From the NCBI GenBank assembly GCA_030039915.1, contig JASHUP010000206.1:1-9431 (forward strand): a DNA stretch of 9,431 bases, in the 5' to 3' direction. The position numbers and the translations under genes were made by a program. The first letter of the stretch is position 1. Every line of letters begins with the position of its first letter. This stretch comes from Thermoplasmata archaeon (GTDB taxonomy: Archaea; Thermoplasmatota; Thermoplasmata; UBA184). Shown here piece by piece: positions 1-5,955 of the stretch. The notes beneath the pieces are model-generated. The model was given only the letters and a program-made list of their open reading frames with translations, did not search any database and was not told where the DNA came from.

Positions 1-180
1 GTGTATTGGAGGGTCTACCCGTTCCGGGCCCGCGACAAGAGCGAGCGTCGCCTGTTCGTCTGCTTCCGCCGAACCCACGCGGCGCCGGTGTTCTTCGCGG
101 CGTCGCCGACGGCCAGGTCCTGGGGCTGCCCTCGGTGTGCCCGACGCGGACATTCGTCGGACCGCCGGAAGTCGTCGTGA
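1..180 (+). CDS. 3' part of a small Cys/His-rich hypothetical protein (cut by window edge)
   Basis: Frame 1 is open from the first base to a TGA at 178-180, giving 59 residues. Third codon positions are almost all G or C, as in the clear genes of this window, while the competing frames do not show this, so I take this frame as the real one. The peptide starts VYWRVYPFRARDKSERR, has an isolated Cys and His in the middle (CFRRTH), and ends with a Cys-x2-Cys followed by His (WGCPRCARRGH), which suggests a small zinc-ribbon-like end. A GTG occupies bases 1-3, but nothing shows whether this is the start or an internal Val. I do not recognise the family. Its stop lies about 120 nt before the next promoter, so it is probably the last gene of an upstream unit. 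Confidence 0.45.
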   Translation: MYWRVYPFRARDKSERRLFVCFRRTHAAPVFFAASPTARSWGCPRCARRGHSSDRRKSS

Positions 181-301
181 CTCTCCCTCTTCGGAACGAC
201 TTGGGACGACCGAGGGCGGTTCAGGCTGACCGTATCCGCTTCGTCAGAAGATTTCGAGACCCGTTCGGATTTCGTACACACCCAGACCCTCCCCGGGGCA
301 C

Positions 302-309
302 CTAAATAG
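302..309 (+). promoter_or_regulatory. TATA box of the Fur-like / Fe-ADH-like unit
   Basis: CTAAATAG is an AT-rich island in GC-rich DNA. Its centre is about 25 nt before the ATG at 331, the archaeal TATA-to-start distance, so the transcript would be leaderless or nearly so. A GGAGGT at 315-320, 10 nt before the ATG, would be a good Shine-Dalgarno site only if transcription began further upstream. The same core (ACC-TAAATA) precedes the gene at 3070. Confidence 0.5.
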
Positions 310-330
310 GGTGGGGAGGTCCGAGCGGCG

Positions 331-627
331 ATGACCCCCCGTCGTCGGCGCTCGGGTCGAAAGACCCCGACCCGGATCCGGGTCCCCCCCGAGCTGCGGA
401 TCGAGGCGCCCACTCCCCACATCATCCGCGTCGACCTCGTCGAGGACCCGCACGCCCACATCGTCTGCCGGGTCTGCGGACGGATCCAGGCCGTCGAACT
501 CACCGAGCTCGACCGACACTTCCTCACCGAGCTCGCCGGGCACCATCCGGACGGTTGGAGCGTGGACGGAATCGCCTTCTCCCTGATGGGAGCCTGCCGC
601 CGGTGCCGAGAAGGGCCGCCCTCGTGA
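331..627 (+). CDS. Fur-family C-terminal (zinc/dimerisation) domain protein without winged helix
   Basis: This 98-residue protein matches the second half of Fur/PerR/Zur regulators. It has a basic N-terminus (RRRRSGRK, residues 4-11), a strand HIIRVDLVED (30-39), then the hallmark HAHIVCRVCG (41-50) with Cys46 and Cys49, and near the end GWSVDGIAFSLMGACRRC (75-92) with Cys89 and Cys92. In Fur proteins these two Cys-x2-Cys pairs bind the structural zinc, and the first motif normally reads HHHxxCxxCG. Full Fur proteins are about 130-150 residues and begin with a winged-helix DNA-binding domain. None is present here, and an in-frame TAG at 307-309 excludes a longer start. The call as a Fur C-terminal domain is firm. 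The function is inference: a dimerisation partner or metal buffer that cannot bind DNA through the usual domain. The next gene follows after 28 nt and is likely co-transcribed. Confidence 0.75.
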   Translation: MTPRRRRSGRKTPTRIRVPPELRIEAPTPHIIRVDLVEDPHAHIVCRVCGRIQAVELTELDRHFLTELAGHHPDGWSVDGIAFSLMGACRRCREGPPS

Positions 628-655
628 ACCTCGGGGTAACGGGTCCCTCGCTGGG

Positions 656-1807
656 ATGACCGGATTCTTCACGTCTCCTCGGGTCGCCTGGGGTCCGGGC
701 GCGGTCGAGCAGCTGAGCGGCCTCGGCGCCCGTCGAGCACTCGTCGTCGTGGACCCCGACGTCAGCCGCGCCGGTGGCCACCGTCGGGTCGTCGAGGAAC
801 TCGCCAAGTCGGAAACCGTGGTGGAGGCCATTCCCGCGGCGACCGAGGCCGATCACGTGGGTGCCGTCGAGGCGCTCGCGAAGCGGTTCACGGAATTCGC
901 CCCCGACTGGCTCGTGGCGGTCGGGGGCGGCCGGACGCTGGACGGCGTCAAGGCCGCGCGCCTGCTCTACGAGCGGCCGGACGTTTCCCTCCGCGCCGTC
1001 TCGCCGGTCTTCGAGCTCCCCGATCCGCCGCGCAGCCGGCTCGTCGCGATCCCCACCACGAGCGGCAGCGGGAGCGAAGCGAGCTGGGCGGTCGATCTCG
1101 TGGGCCCGGAGGGCGAGCCGATCGAGATCGCTCATCGATCGTGCATCCCGGACTGGGCGGTCGTGGACGTCGCCTTCTCCGAGAGCCTGCCGGTCGACCT
1201 CCGTCGGGACGGCGGCGTGGAAGCGCTCGGTCAGGCGCTCGAGGCCTACCTCTCCGCCTGGTCGAACCCGTTCTCGGACGCGCTCGCGCTCTCGGTCGCC
1301 CGCACCGCGTTCGAGCGCCTCCCGCACGCGATCCGATGGAGCGACGACCCCGAAGCGAAAGAGGACCTCCACTGCGCCGCGACCCTGGCCGGGCTCGCTT
1401 CATCGAACGCGCAACGGGGCGTGGCGCACGCGCTCGCACGCGCGCTCATCGCCCCGACCGGACTTCCCTACGCGCGCCTGCTCGGCATCGCGCTCCCGAG
1501 CGTCCTCGATTTCAACTATCCGTCGGCTCGGGATCGACTGGAGTCGCTGGCAAGTGGCGTGCGTCAGCCGGACGAGGCCGCCCCGGTGCCGCTCGCGGCT
1601 CGCCTGCGAAAATTCTACGAGCTGCTTCGTTTTCCCGCGGACCTGCGCGCCGCCGGCGTTCCGCCCGAACGATTGAACGACGACCGGGCCCGGATTGTGA
1701 GTCACGTGCTTCGGATCCCGGGCGTCCTCGCGAACCCGCGGGTGCCGTCGGCCGCGGACGTCGAGGCGCTGCTCACGAGTATCGCGATCGGGCCGGCCGC
1801 CCGCTAG
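656..1807 (+). CDS. Iron-containing alcohol dehydrogenase-fold protein with degenerate metal site
   Basis: This 383-residue protein has the length and order of group III (Fe-dependent) alcohol dehydrogenases. It opens with the strand before VAWGPGAVEQL, then has the NAD-binding GGGRTLDGVKAAR (90-102, family GGGSxxDxxK) and PTTSGSGSE (133-141, family PTTxGTGSE). The C-terminal helical domain contains EALGQALEAYLS (189-200) and GVAHALARALIAPTGLPYAR (255-274). The family binds Fe or Zn with Asp-x3-His in the first helix and two His in the second stretch. By eye these positions are Glu189, Gln193, His258 and Tyr272 here, so only one ligand is clearly kept. Reduced or changed metal binding is therefore likely, while nucleotide binding seems intact. 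The ATG at 656 fits the usual N-terminus; no clear Shine-Dalgarno site is seen. It probably shares the promoter at 302. Substrate unknown; it could be a pseudoenzyme. Confidence 0.8.
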   Translation: MTGFFTSPRVAWGPGAVEQLSGLGARRALVVVDPDVSRAGGHRRVVEELAKSETVVEAIPAATEADHVGAVEALAKRFTEFAPDWLVAVGGGRTLDGVKAARLLYERPDVSLRAVSPVFELPDPPRSRLVAIPTTSGSGSEASWAVDLVGPEGEPIEIAHRSCIPDWAVVDVAFSESLPVDLRRDGGVEALGQALEAYLSAWSNPFSDALALSVARTAFERLPHAIRWSDDPEAKEDLHCAATLAGLASSNAQRGVAHALARALIAPTGLPYARLLGIALPSVLDFNYPSARDRLESLASGVRQPDEAAPVPLAARLRKFYELLRFPADLRAAGVPPERLNDDRARIVSHVLRIPGVLANPRVPSAADVEALLTSIAIGPAAR

Positions 1808-1843
1808 GTCGCACTCGAGGAAGGGAAAGGGCAGGCCTCGCGC

Positions 1844-2929
1844 TCAGGCGGCCGGCGAGGACGCCGACGCCTTGGTCACGCGCGACGCGCCCAGATCCTC
1901 GACCCGCGCCGGGGACTCGACCGCCCGATTGATGGCGATCTCGGCGAGGTCGCTCGCGTAGAACGCGCTCCGCTCGAGGCTTTCGAGCACGTAGGCGAGG
2001 CCGACTGCGAGGCGCCCGCGCTTCGAGGTGAGCTCGTGGAGAACGTGGTCCCGCTCCTCGGTGAGGCGGTGGGCGGCGTCGATCACCTGGTTCGCCTTCT
2101 CGATGTCCCGGGAATCGAGACAGTCGAGGGCGTCCGCGAGCGCGCTCGCCGCTGCGGCGGCCATCCGGTCGAGCTCGCTCGAGAGACGCGCCGGGGTCTG
2201 CTCGCGGCCGAGGATCGTCACGGTCTCGGCGATCCGCACCGCGTGGTCGGCGATCCGCTCGAGGACACGGGAGGCGAGCAGGTACGTCGAGCACTCGGGA
2301 AGCGTCAGCTCGACCGTCGCGAGGATCCGGGCGTCGCGGAGCGCGCTCGTCACCTGTTTCTCGAGGAACCAGTGGAGCCGGTCGACCTCCCAATCACGCT
2401 CGATCACATCCTTCGCGATCGCGCTGTCACGAGCGCGGAACGCGGTCATCGCGTCCGATTGCATTGCTCGGACCATCTGGTGCATCCGTCGAATGATGGA
2501 CGGGATCGGCAGCGGGTTCGAGCCGACGACGTCCTGGAGGATCACCGACTCGGCGGTCTCCTCGAGGATCTCGGGACCGATCATCCGTTGAGCGAAGTTC
2601 CGGATCACCTCACGTGTGCGCGCGCCCATGCGAGCCGGGGTCCGGATCTCGAGGAGCGGGTACCCCGCGATGTACTCGGCGATCAGCCGTCGGAAGAGGT
2701 GCTCCTCGTCCATCTCGTTCGAGACCTCGACCAGCCGGCGTTCCATCTCCGCCGGGTTCGAGGACTCGGCGAAGACGGTGAGCGAGCCGTCCGCGCGCGG
2801 GGTGAAGAACAGCACGTCGCCCGGACCGAGCCCGCGAGAGGTCACCCAGTTCTTCGGCAGCGAGATGATGAAAGTCGACCCACCCGTCTTCTGGATGCGC
2901 CGTCCGTGGAACCCTCCACTGCTACGCAT
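1844..2929 (-). CDS. AbrB/SpoVT-PhoU domain regulator (archaeal PhoU-like)
   Basis: Residues 10-53 form an AbrB/SpoVT (swapped-hairpin) DNA-binding domain: RRIQKTGGSTFIISLPKNWV, then LGPGDVLFFTPRADGSLTVF. The remaining ~300 residues are mostly helical, with two PhoU-like repeats that include ASRVLERIADHAVRIAETV and VLESLERSAFYASDLAEIAI; paired helices with E-R-x-x-D/S-x-A patterns are typical of PhoU. This fusion is a known archaeal arrangement, thought to couple phosphate signalling to gene control. I chose ATG 2929 (361 aa) over a TTG at 2950 because a strong TATA box at 2960-2965 would start transcription near 2937, downstream of the TTG. No Pst transporter or PhoR-type genes are in the window, so the link to phosphate is family knowledge only. 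It is divergent from the dehydrogenase pair, which it could regulate (inference), and converges with the preceding gene across a 36-nt gap. Confidence 0.85.
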   Translation of the reverse strand: MRSSGGFHGRRIQKTGGSTFIISLPKNWVTSRGLGPGDVLFFTPRADGSLTVFAESSNPAEMERRLVEVSNEMDEEHLFRRLIAEYIAGYPLLEIRTPARMGARTREVIRNFAQRMIGPEILEETAESVILQDVVGSNPLPIPSIIRRMHQMVRAMQSDAMTAFRARDSAIAKDVIERDWEVDRLHWFLEKQVTSALRDARILATVELTLPECSTYLLASRVLERIADHAVRIAETVTILGREQTPARLSSELDRMAAAAASALADALDCLDSRDIEKANQVIDAAHRLTEERDHVLHELTSKRGRLAVGLAYVLESLERSAFYASDLAEIAINRAVESPARVEDLGASRVTKASASSPAA

Positions 2930-2956
2930 TGACTGTAGATGGGCGGACAATCTATT

Positions 2957-2967
2957 CTCTATATAGC
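2957..2967 (-). promoter_or_regulatory. TATA box of the AbrB-PhoU gene
   Basis: On the minus strand, GCTATATAGAG spans 2967 down to 2957, the strongest TATA box in the window. The expected start of transcription is about 25 nt downstream, near 2937. That leaves a leader of about 8 nt before ATG 2929 and excludes the TTG at 2950 as the start codon. Confidence 0.65.
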
Positions 2968-3028
2968 CCTCGCCAAAGAAACGACGTTGACCGGCGAACT
3001 CCGGGCCTCCGGTCGATTTCGGCGGGGA

Positions 3029-3037
3029 CCCTAAATA
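3029..3037 (+). promoter_or_regulatory. TATA box of the flavoprotein dehydrogenase operon
   Basis: CCTAAATA within GGGGACCCTAAATACGCC lies about 36 nt before ATG 3070, so the leader would be about 10 nt. The core matches the box at 302-309. It sits about 70 nt from the divergent TATA box of the AbrB-PhoU gene, so a regulator bound between them could act on both directions. Confidence 0.55.
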
Positions 3038-3069
3038 CGCCGGGCGCGGGTGGCGGGCGGTCGCTCAGC

Positions 3070-4743
3070 ATGCGAGGAGAGCCAGAGCGCCGTTTCTTCT
3101 TTCGAGGTCGTCCTCGCTCGTTCCGGGACGGCGAAACGCTCCTCGCCGCGCTCTCCCGGGAGAGTGTTCCTCTCCTACACCGCTCGGTTCAGTACCATCG
3201 ACCTCAGGGCGCGTTCTGCGGGATCGGCCATTGCACCGGCTGTCTCGTCCGGGTGAACGGGCGCCCCAACGTGCGTGCGTGCCGGCACGAGCCGGCCGAG
3301 GGCGACGTCGTCTCCACCGAGAACGCGTGGCCGTCCGCGAGCGTGGACCTCCTCGCAGCGATCGGTTTCTTCGCGCCCGGTGGAGTGGACACGTTGCACG
3401 GGCTCCGCCGACCGACGTTCGCGACCCCGATCTACCAGCGCCTGGTCCGCCGGCTCGCCGGCACCGGCGAGCCGCCCACAAGCGAGGCGGCCCGGGCCCT
3501 TGTGGCCCCGCCCGTCGATCGTTCCTGTGAGGTGGCGATCGTCGGGGGCGGTGACGCGGGACGGGCGGTCGCGGCCGCGCTCGTCGCCCGAGGGGTGCGT
3601 CCGGTGGTCCTCGAGCGCCGCCTTCGACCGCCGGCCGTGGCGGGGGCGGACGTTGTTCCGGCGACGACCGCGGTCTTCCTCCCCGCTCCGCCGGAGGGGG
3701 CGCAACGCCGATTCTCCCTGCTCGCATTCGCCGAGCCGGCGCGAGGAGTCCGTCTCGACGTCCGGTCGGTCGTGCTCGCCACCGGGGGATACGACGCGGC
3801 GCTCCTCTTCCGGGGGAACGACCGGCCCGGTGTCCTGAGCGCGGACGGGGCGCTCGAACTCGCCGGTCCCGATGCGCGACACCTCCCGTTCCGACGCGCG
3901 GTCGTGGTCGGAGGCGGGATGCGGACCGCGCAGGTGATCGAACGATGCGGCGATTCGGTGGAAGCGGTGGTCGCGCTCGGAGAGATTCGCCCCGAGGTCG
4001 TTCGTGCCGCCTCCGACCTCGGGATCTTGCTCTACCCGCGGTCGTTGCTGCTCGAGGCCGTCGGTCGTCGGAGGGTACGCGCGGTGCGCCTTCGCGCACG
4101 AGGATCCGGGTCCCCAAGCACGCTCCCGTGCGACGCGATCGTGCTCGCCCATCGCCGGGTCCCGAACTCGCAGCTGTTCTTCCAGGCCGGCGCGAAGATG
4201 GACTGGCGACCCGGCGTCGGAGCGTACTTCCCGAACGTCGGGGCCGATGGGACGACGAGCGTCCCGGGTCTCTTCGCCGCAGGGTTCGTCGCCGGGGTCG
4301 CTCCCGACGCATACTCCTCGGTCGCAGAGCTCCTCGCGTCGGCGATCGTTGAGACGACCGCACGCGCGCCGACGACGCCCGATCGTGCGGTCCCCCCATC
4401 TCCGCCCACCGAGCTCCTCGGGTACTACCGGGAGCTCCTCCGGGTTCCGGGCCACGGACGCTGGGTCGTCTGTCCGTGCGTCGACGTCTTGCTCTCCGAG
4501 GTCGAAGACGCCGTTCGTTCGGGCTACCGCGGCATCGAGGTGATCAAGCGATACACCAGCCTTGGGACGGGAATCTGTCAGGGTCGGTACTGCCTACCGG
4601 ACGCACTCCTCTTGCTCTCGATCCTCGAGAATCGCCCCCCGTCGGACGTGGGGTACATCACGCAACGGCCTCCGGTCGTTCCGACGCCCCTTGCGGCGTT
4701 CGCCGGATTCCCGGCCATGACCGCGACGGAGGACAGCCCGTGA
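3070..4743 (+). CDS. Flavoprotein dehydrogenase subunit alpha with two 2Fe-2S domains (SoxA/HcnAB/PDH-like)
   Basis: The 557 residues hold three modules. Residues 8-85 are a ferredoxin-type 2Fe-2S domain with Cys50-x4-Cys55-x2-Cys58 and Cys71 (FCGIGHCTGC, VRAC), as in sarcosine oxidase alpha and HcnA. Residues 86-135 (NAWPS, then IYQRLVRRLAGTGE) resemble the linker of sarcosine oxidase alpha. Residues 153-430 form an FAD/NAD(P)-type fold with CEVAIVGGGDAGRAVAAAL, LATGGYDAALLFRGNDRPGV, AVVVGGGM and TSVPGLFAAGFVAGV. Residues 460-515 are a BFD-like 2Fe-2S domain with Cys468-x-Cys470 and Cys503-x4-Cys508. The subunit would pass electrons from its partner's flavin to an acceptor. The FAD domain looks compact: about 50 residues between the first Rossmann motif and LATGG, shorter than in HcnB as I recall it. 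I chose ATG 3070 because the longer frame from 2929 would begin upstream of the TATA box at 3030. There is no GcvT-like C-terminal half, unlike heterotetrameric sarcosine oxidase. Confidence 0.8.
   Translation: MRGEPERRFFFRGRPRSFRDGETLLAALSRESVPLLHRSVQYHRPQGAFCGIGHCTGCLVRVNGRPNVRACRHEPAEGDVVSTENAWPSASVDLLAAIGFFAPGGVDTLHGLRRPTFATPIYQRLVRRLAGTGEPPTSEAARALVAPPVDRSCEVAIVGGGDAGRAVAAALVARGVRPVVLERRLRPPAVAGADVVPATTAVFLPAPPEGAQRRFSLLAFAEPARGVRLDVRSVVLATGGYDAALLFRGNDRPGVLSADGALELAGPDARHLPFRRAVVVGGGMRTAQVIERCGDSVEAVVALGEIRPEVVRAASDLGILLYPRSLLLEAVGRRRVRAVRLRARGSGSPSTLPCDAIVLAHRRVPNSQLFFQAGAKMDWRPGVGAYFPNVGADGTTSVPGLFAAGFVAGVAPDAYSSVAELLASAIVETTARAPTTPDRAVPPSPPTELLGYYRELLRVPGHGRWVVCPCVDVLLSEVEDAVRSGYRGIEVIKRYTSLGTGICQGRYCLPDALLLLSILENRPPSDVGYITQRPPVVPTPLAAFAGFPAMTATEDSP
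4728..4743 (+). promoter_or_regulatory. Shine-Dalgarno site and GTGA overlap coupling alpha and beta subunits
   Basis: GGAGG at 4728-4732 lies 7 nt before the GTG start at 4740. The GTG overlaps the TGA stop of the upstream gene (GTGA, 4740-4743). This decides the beta-subunit start and indicates translational coupling, suited to subunits made in equal amounts. Confidence 0.75.
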
Positions 4744-5903
4744 CGTTCGGTCGAGGGTCCTATCGGACGGTCGTGGTCGGCGCGGGGATCGTCGGGCTGT
4801 TCACGGCGTACCATCTCGCCCGGGCGGGCGGGGGACCGGTCCTCGTTGTCGACCGAGGCTTCCTTTCCAGCGGAGCCTCCGGTCGCAACGGGGGCGGGGT
4901 CCGCCAGCAGTGGGAGACCCGTGGCACGGTCCGGCTCGCCCACGAAGCGGTCCAGGCGTACCGCCGATTCGGTCGCGAGTTCGGCTTCAACATCTGGTTC
5001 CGGCAGACCGGCTACCTCTTCCTCGCCGAGAACGCGACCGAGCTCGCTCGGTTGCGAACGGTCCACGACGTGGTCTCGGCCGAGGGTCTTTCCTCGAAGG
5101 TGCTCGACGCGTCGGGCGTCGCGCGGCTGGTCGACGGGATCGCCCCGGGCGCGGTCGTCGGAGGAACGTTCCTCGAGAGCGACGGGACCCTCTACCCGTT
5201 CCCCGCGATCTGGGGCGTCTACGAGGTGGCCCGTTCGCTCGGGGTCGAGGTGGCCCTCGGCGTCGAGGCCCTCGGAATCGAGGTGCGGGACGGTCGCGTC
5301 GCCGGGGTCCTCACGTCGAAGGGCCCGGTCGGGACCCCCACGGTCGTCAACGCGGCCGGTGGGTGGTCGGGCGAGTTCTCCCGCCGCGCCGGACTCGAGG
5401 TCCCCAACGTCGCGACCCGGCACGAGATCCTCGCGACCGAGGCGATGAAACCGTTCCTCGATCCGATGGTCGTCCGCGCCTCGGATGGGCTGTACTTCAG
5501 CCAGTCGATGCGCGGGGAGATCATCGGGGGCGTCAAGGTCCCTCATCGCCCGGGAACCGCGCGCGGACAGCCGACCTCGCCCGAGTTTCTCCCGACGATG
5601 GCCCGCGCGCTCGTCGGCCTGATCCCGCGGCTCGGTGCGATCGGGGTACTTCGCGCCTGGTCCGGATTCTACGACGACACTCCGGACGGGTTCCCGGTGA
5701 TCGGTGAGGACCCGCGACTTCCCGGGTTCGTTCACGCAAACGGGTTCGGCGGTCACGGATTCATGCTGGCCCCGGCGACCTCCCGTCGGGTGGCGTTCGT
5801 CGTCCTCGGTCAGCCGACCGACCTCGACCCCGCGCAATTCTCGCCGAGCCGGTTCCGTGCGCCGACGGCGGCCGCCGCGGCCGAGCGACTCCAGCTCGGG
5901 TAG
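4740..5903 (+). CDS. FAD-dependent amino/imino acid dehydrogenase subunit beta (DAO family, SoxB/HcnC/PDH-beta-like)
   Basis: This 387-residue protein of the DAO flavoprotein family should be the substrate-oxidising subunit. It begins with TVVVGAGIVGLFTAYHLARA (dinucleotide-binding Gly14-x-Gly16-x2-Gly19) and an acidic strand end (VVDRG). SSGASGRNGGGVRQQW (43-58) corresponds to the FAD-binding segment of sarcosine oxidase beta and archaeal dye-linked L-proline dehydrogenase beta. NAAGGWSG (204-211), SGFYDDTPDGFPVIG (308-322) and GFGGHGFMLAP (335-345) are the conserved C-terminal FAD motifs. The GTG start follows a strong GGAGG and overlaps the alpha stop, so both are surely one complex. Substrates of relatives include sarcosine, L-proline, D-hydroxyproline, opines and glycine (HCN synthase), and motifs alone do not choose among them. 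Length is normal and nothing seems missing. Confidence 0.85.
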   Translation: MTFGRGSYRTVVVGAGIVGLFTAYHLARAGGGPVLVVDRGFLSSGASGRNGGGVRQQWETRGTVRLAHEAVQAYRRFGREFGFNIWFRQTGYLFLAENATELARLRTVHDVVSAEGLSSKVLDASGVARLVDGIAPGAVVGGTFLESDGTLYPFPAIWGVYEVARSLGVEVALGVEALGIEVRDGRVAGVLTSKGPVGTPTVVNAAGGWSGEFSRRAGLEVPNVATRHEILATEAMKPFLDPMVVRASDGLYFSQSMRGEIIGGVKVPHRPGTARGQPTSPEFLPTMARALVGLIPRLGAIGVLRAWSGFYDDTPDGFPVIGEDPRLPGFVHANGFGGHGFMLAPATSRRVAFVVLGQPTDLDPAQFSPSRFRAPTAAAAAERLQLG

Positions 5904-5919
5904 GGCCGGTGCGCTCCCG

Positions 5920-5931
5920 CTACCGTATTGA
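5920..5931 (+). promoter_or_regulatory. Weak TATA-like element before the glycerate-kinase-like gene
   Basis: CTACCGTATTGAA is the only AT-richer stretch in the 52-nt gap and lies about 28 nt before GTG 5956, the right place for a leaderless start. The match is poor, so read-through from the dehydrogenase pair is equally possible. Confidence 0.25.
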
Positions 5932-5955
5932 ACGCGGGACCCGGTCCCGACCGTC

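Noticed and set aside
6..305. Plus-strand frame of 99 codons at the window start
   Set aside because: It has poor third-position GC compared with frame 1 over 1-180, and it runs into the TATA box at 302.
2930..2950. TTG 2950 as start of the AbrB-PhoU gene
   Set aside because: It is only about 12 nt downstream of the TATA box centre, so transcription would begin after it; ATG 2929 fits.
2929..3069. Longer N-terminus for the flavoprotein alpha subunit, starting at 2929
   Set aside because: These 47 codons lie across both divergent TATA boxes, read as low-complexity sequence with no domain, and the ferredoxin domain begins right after ATG 3070.
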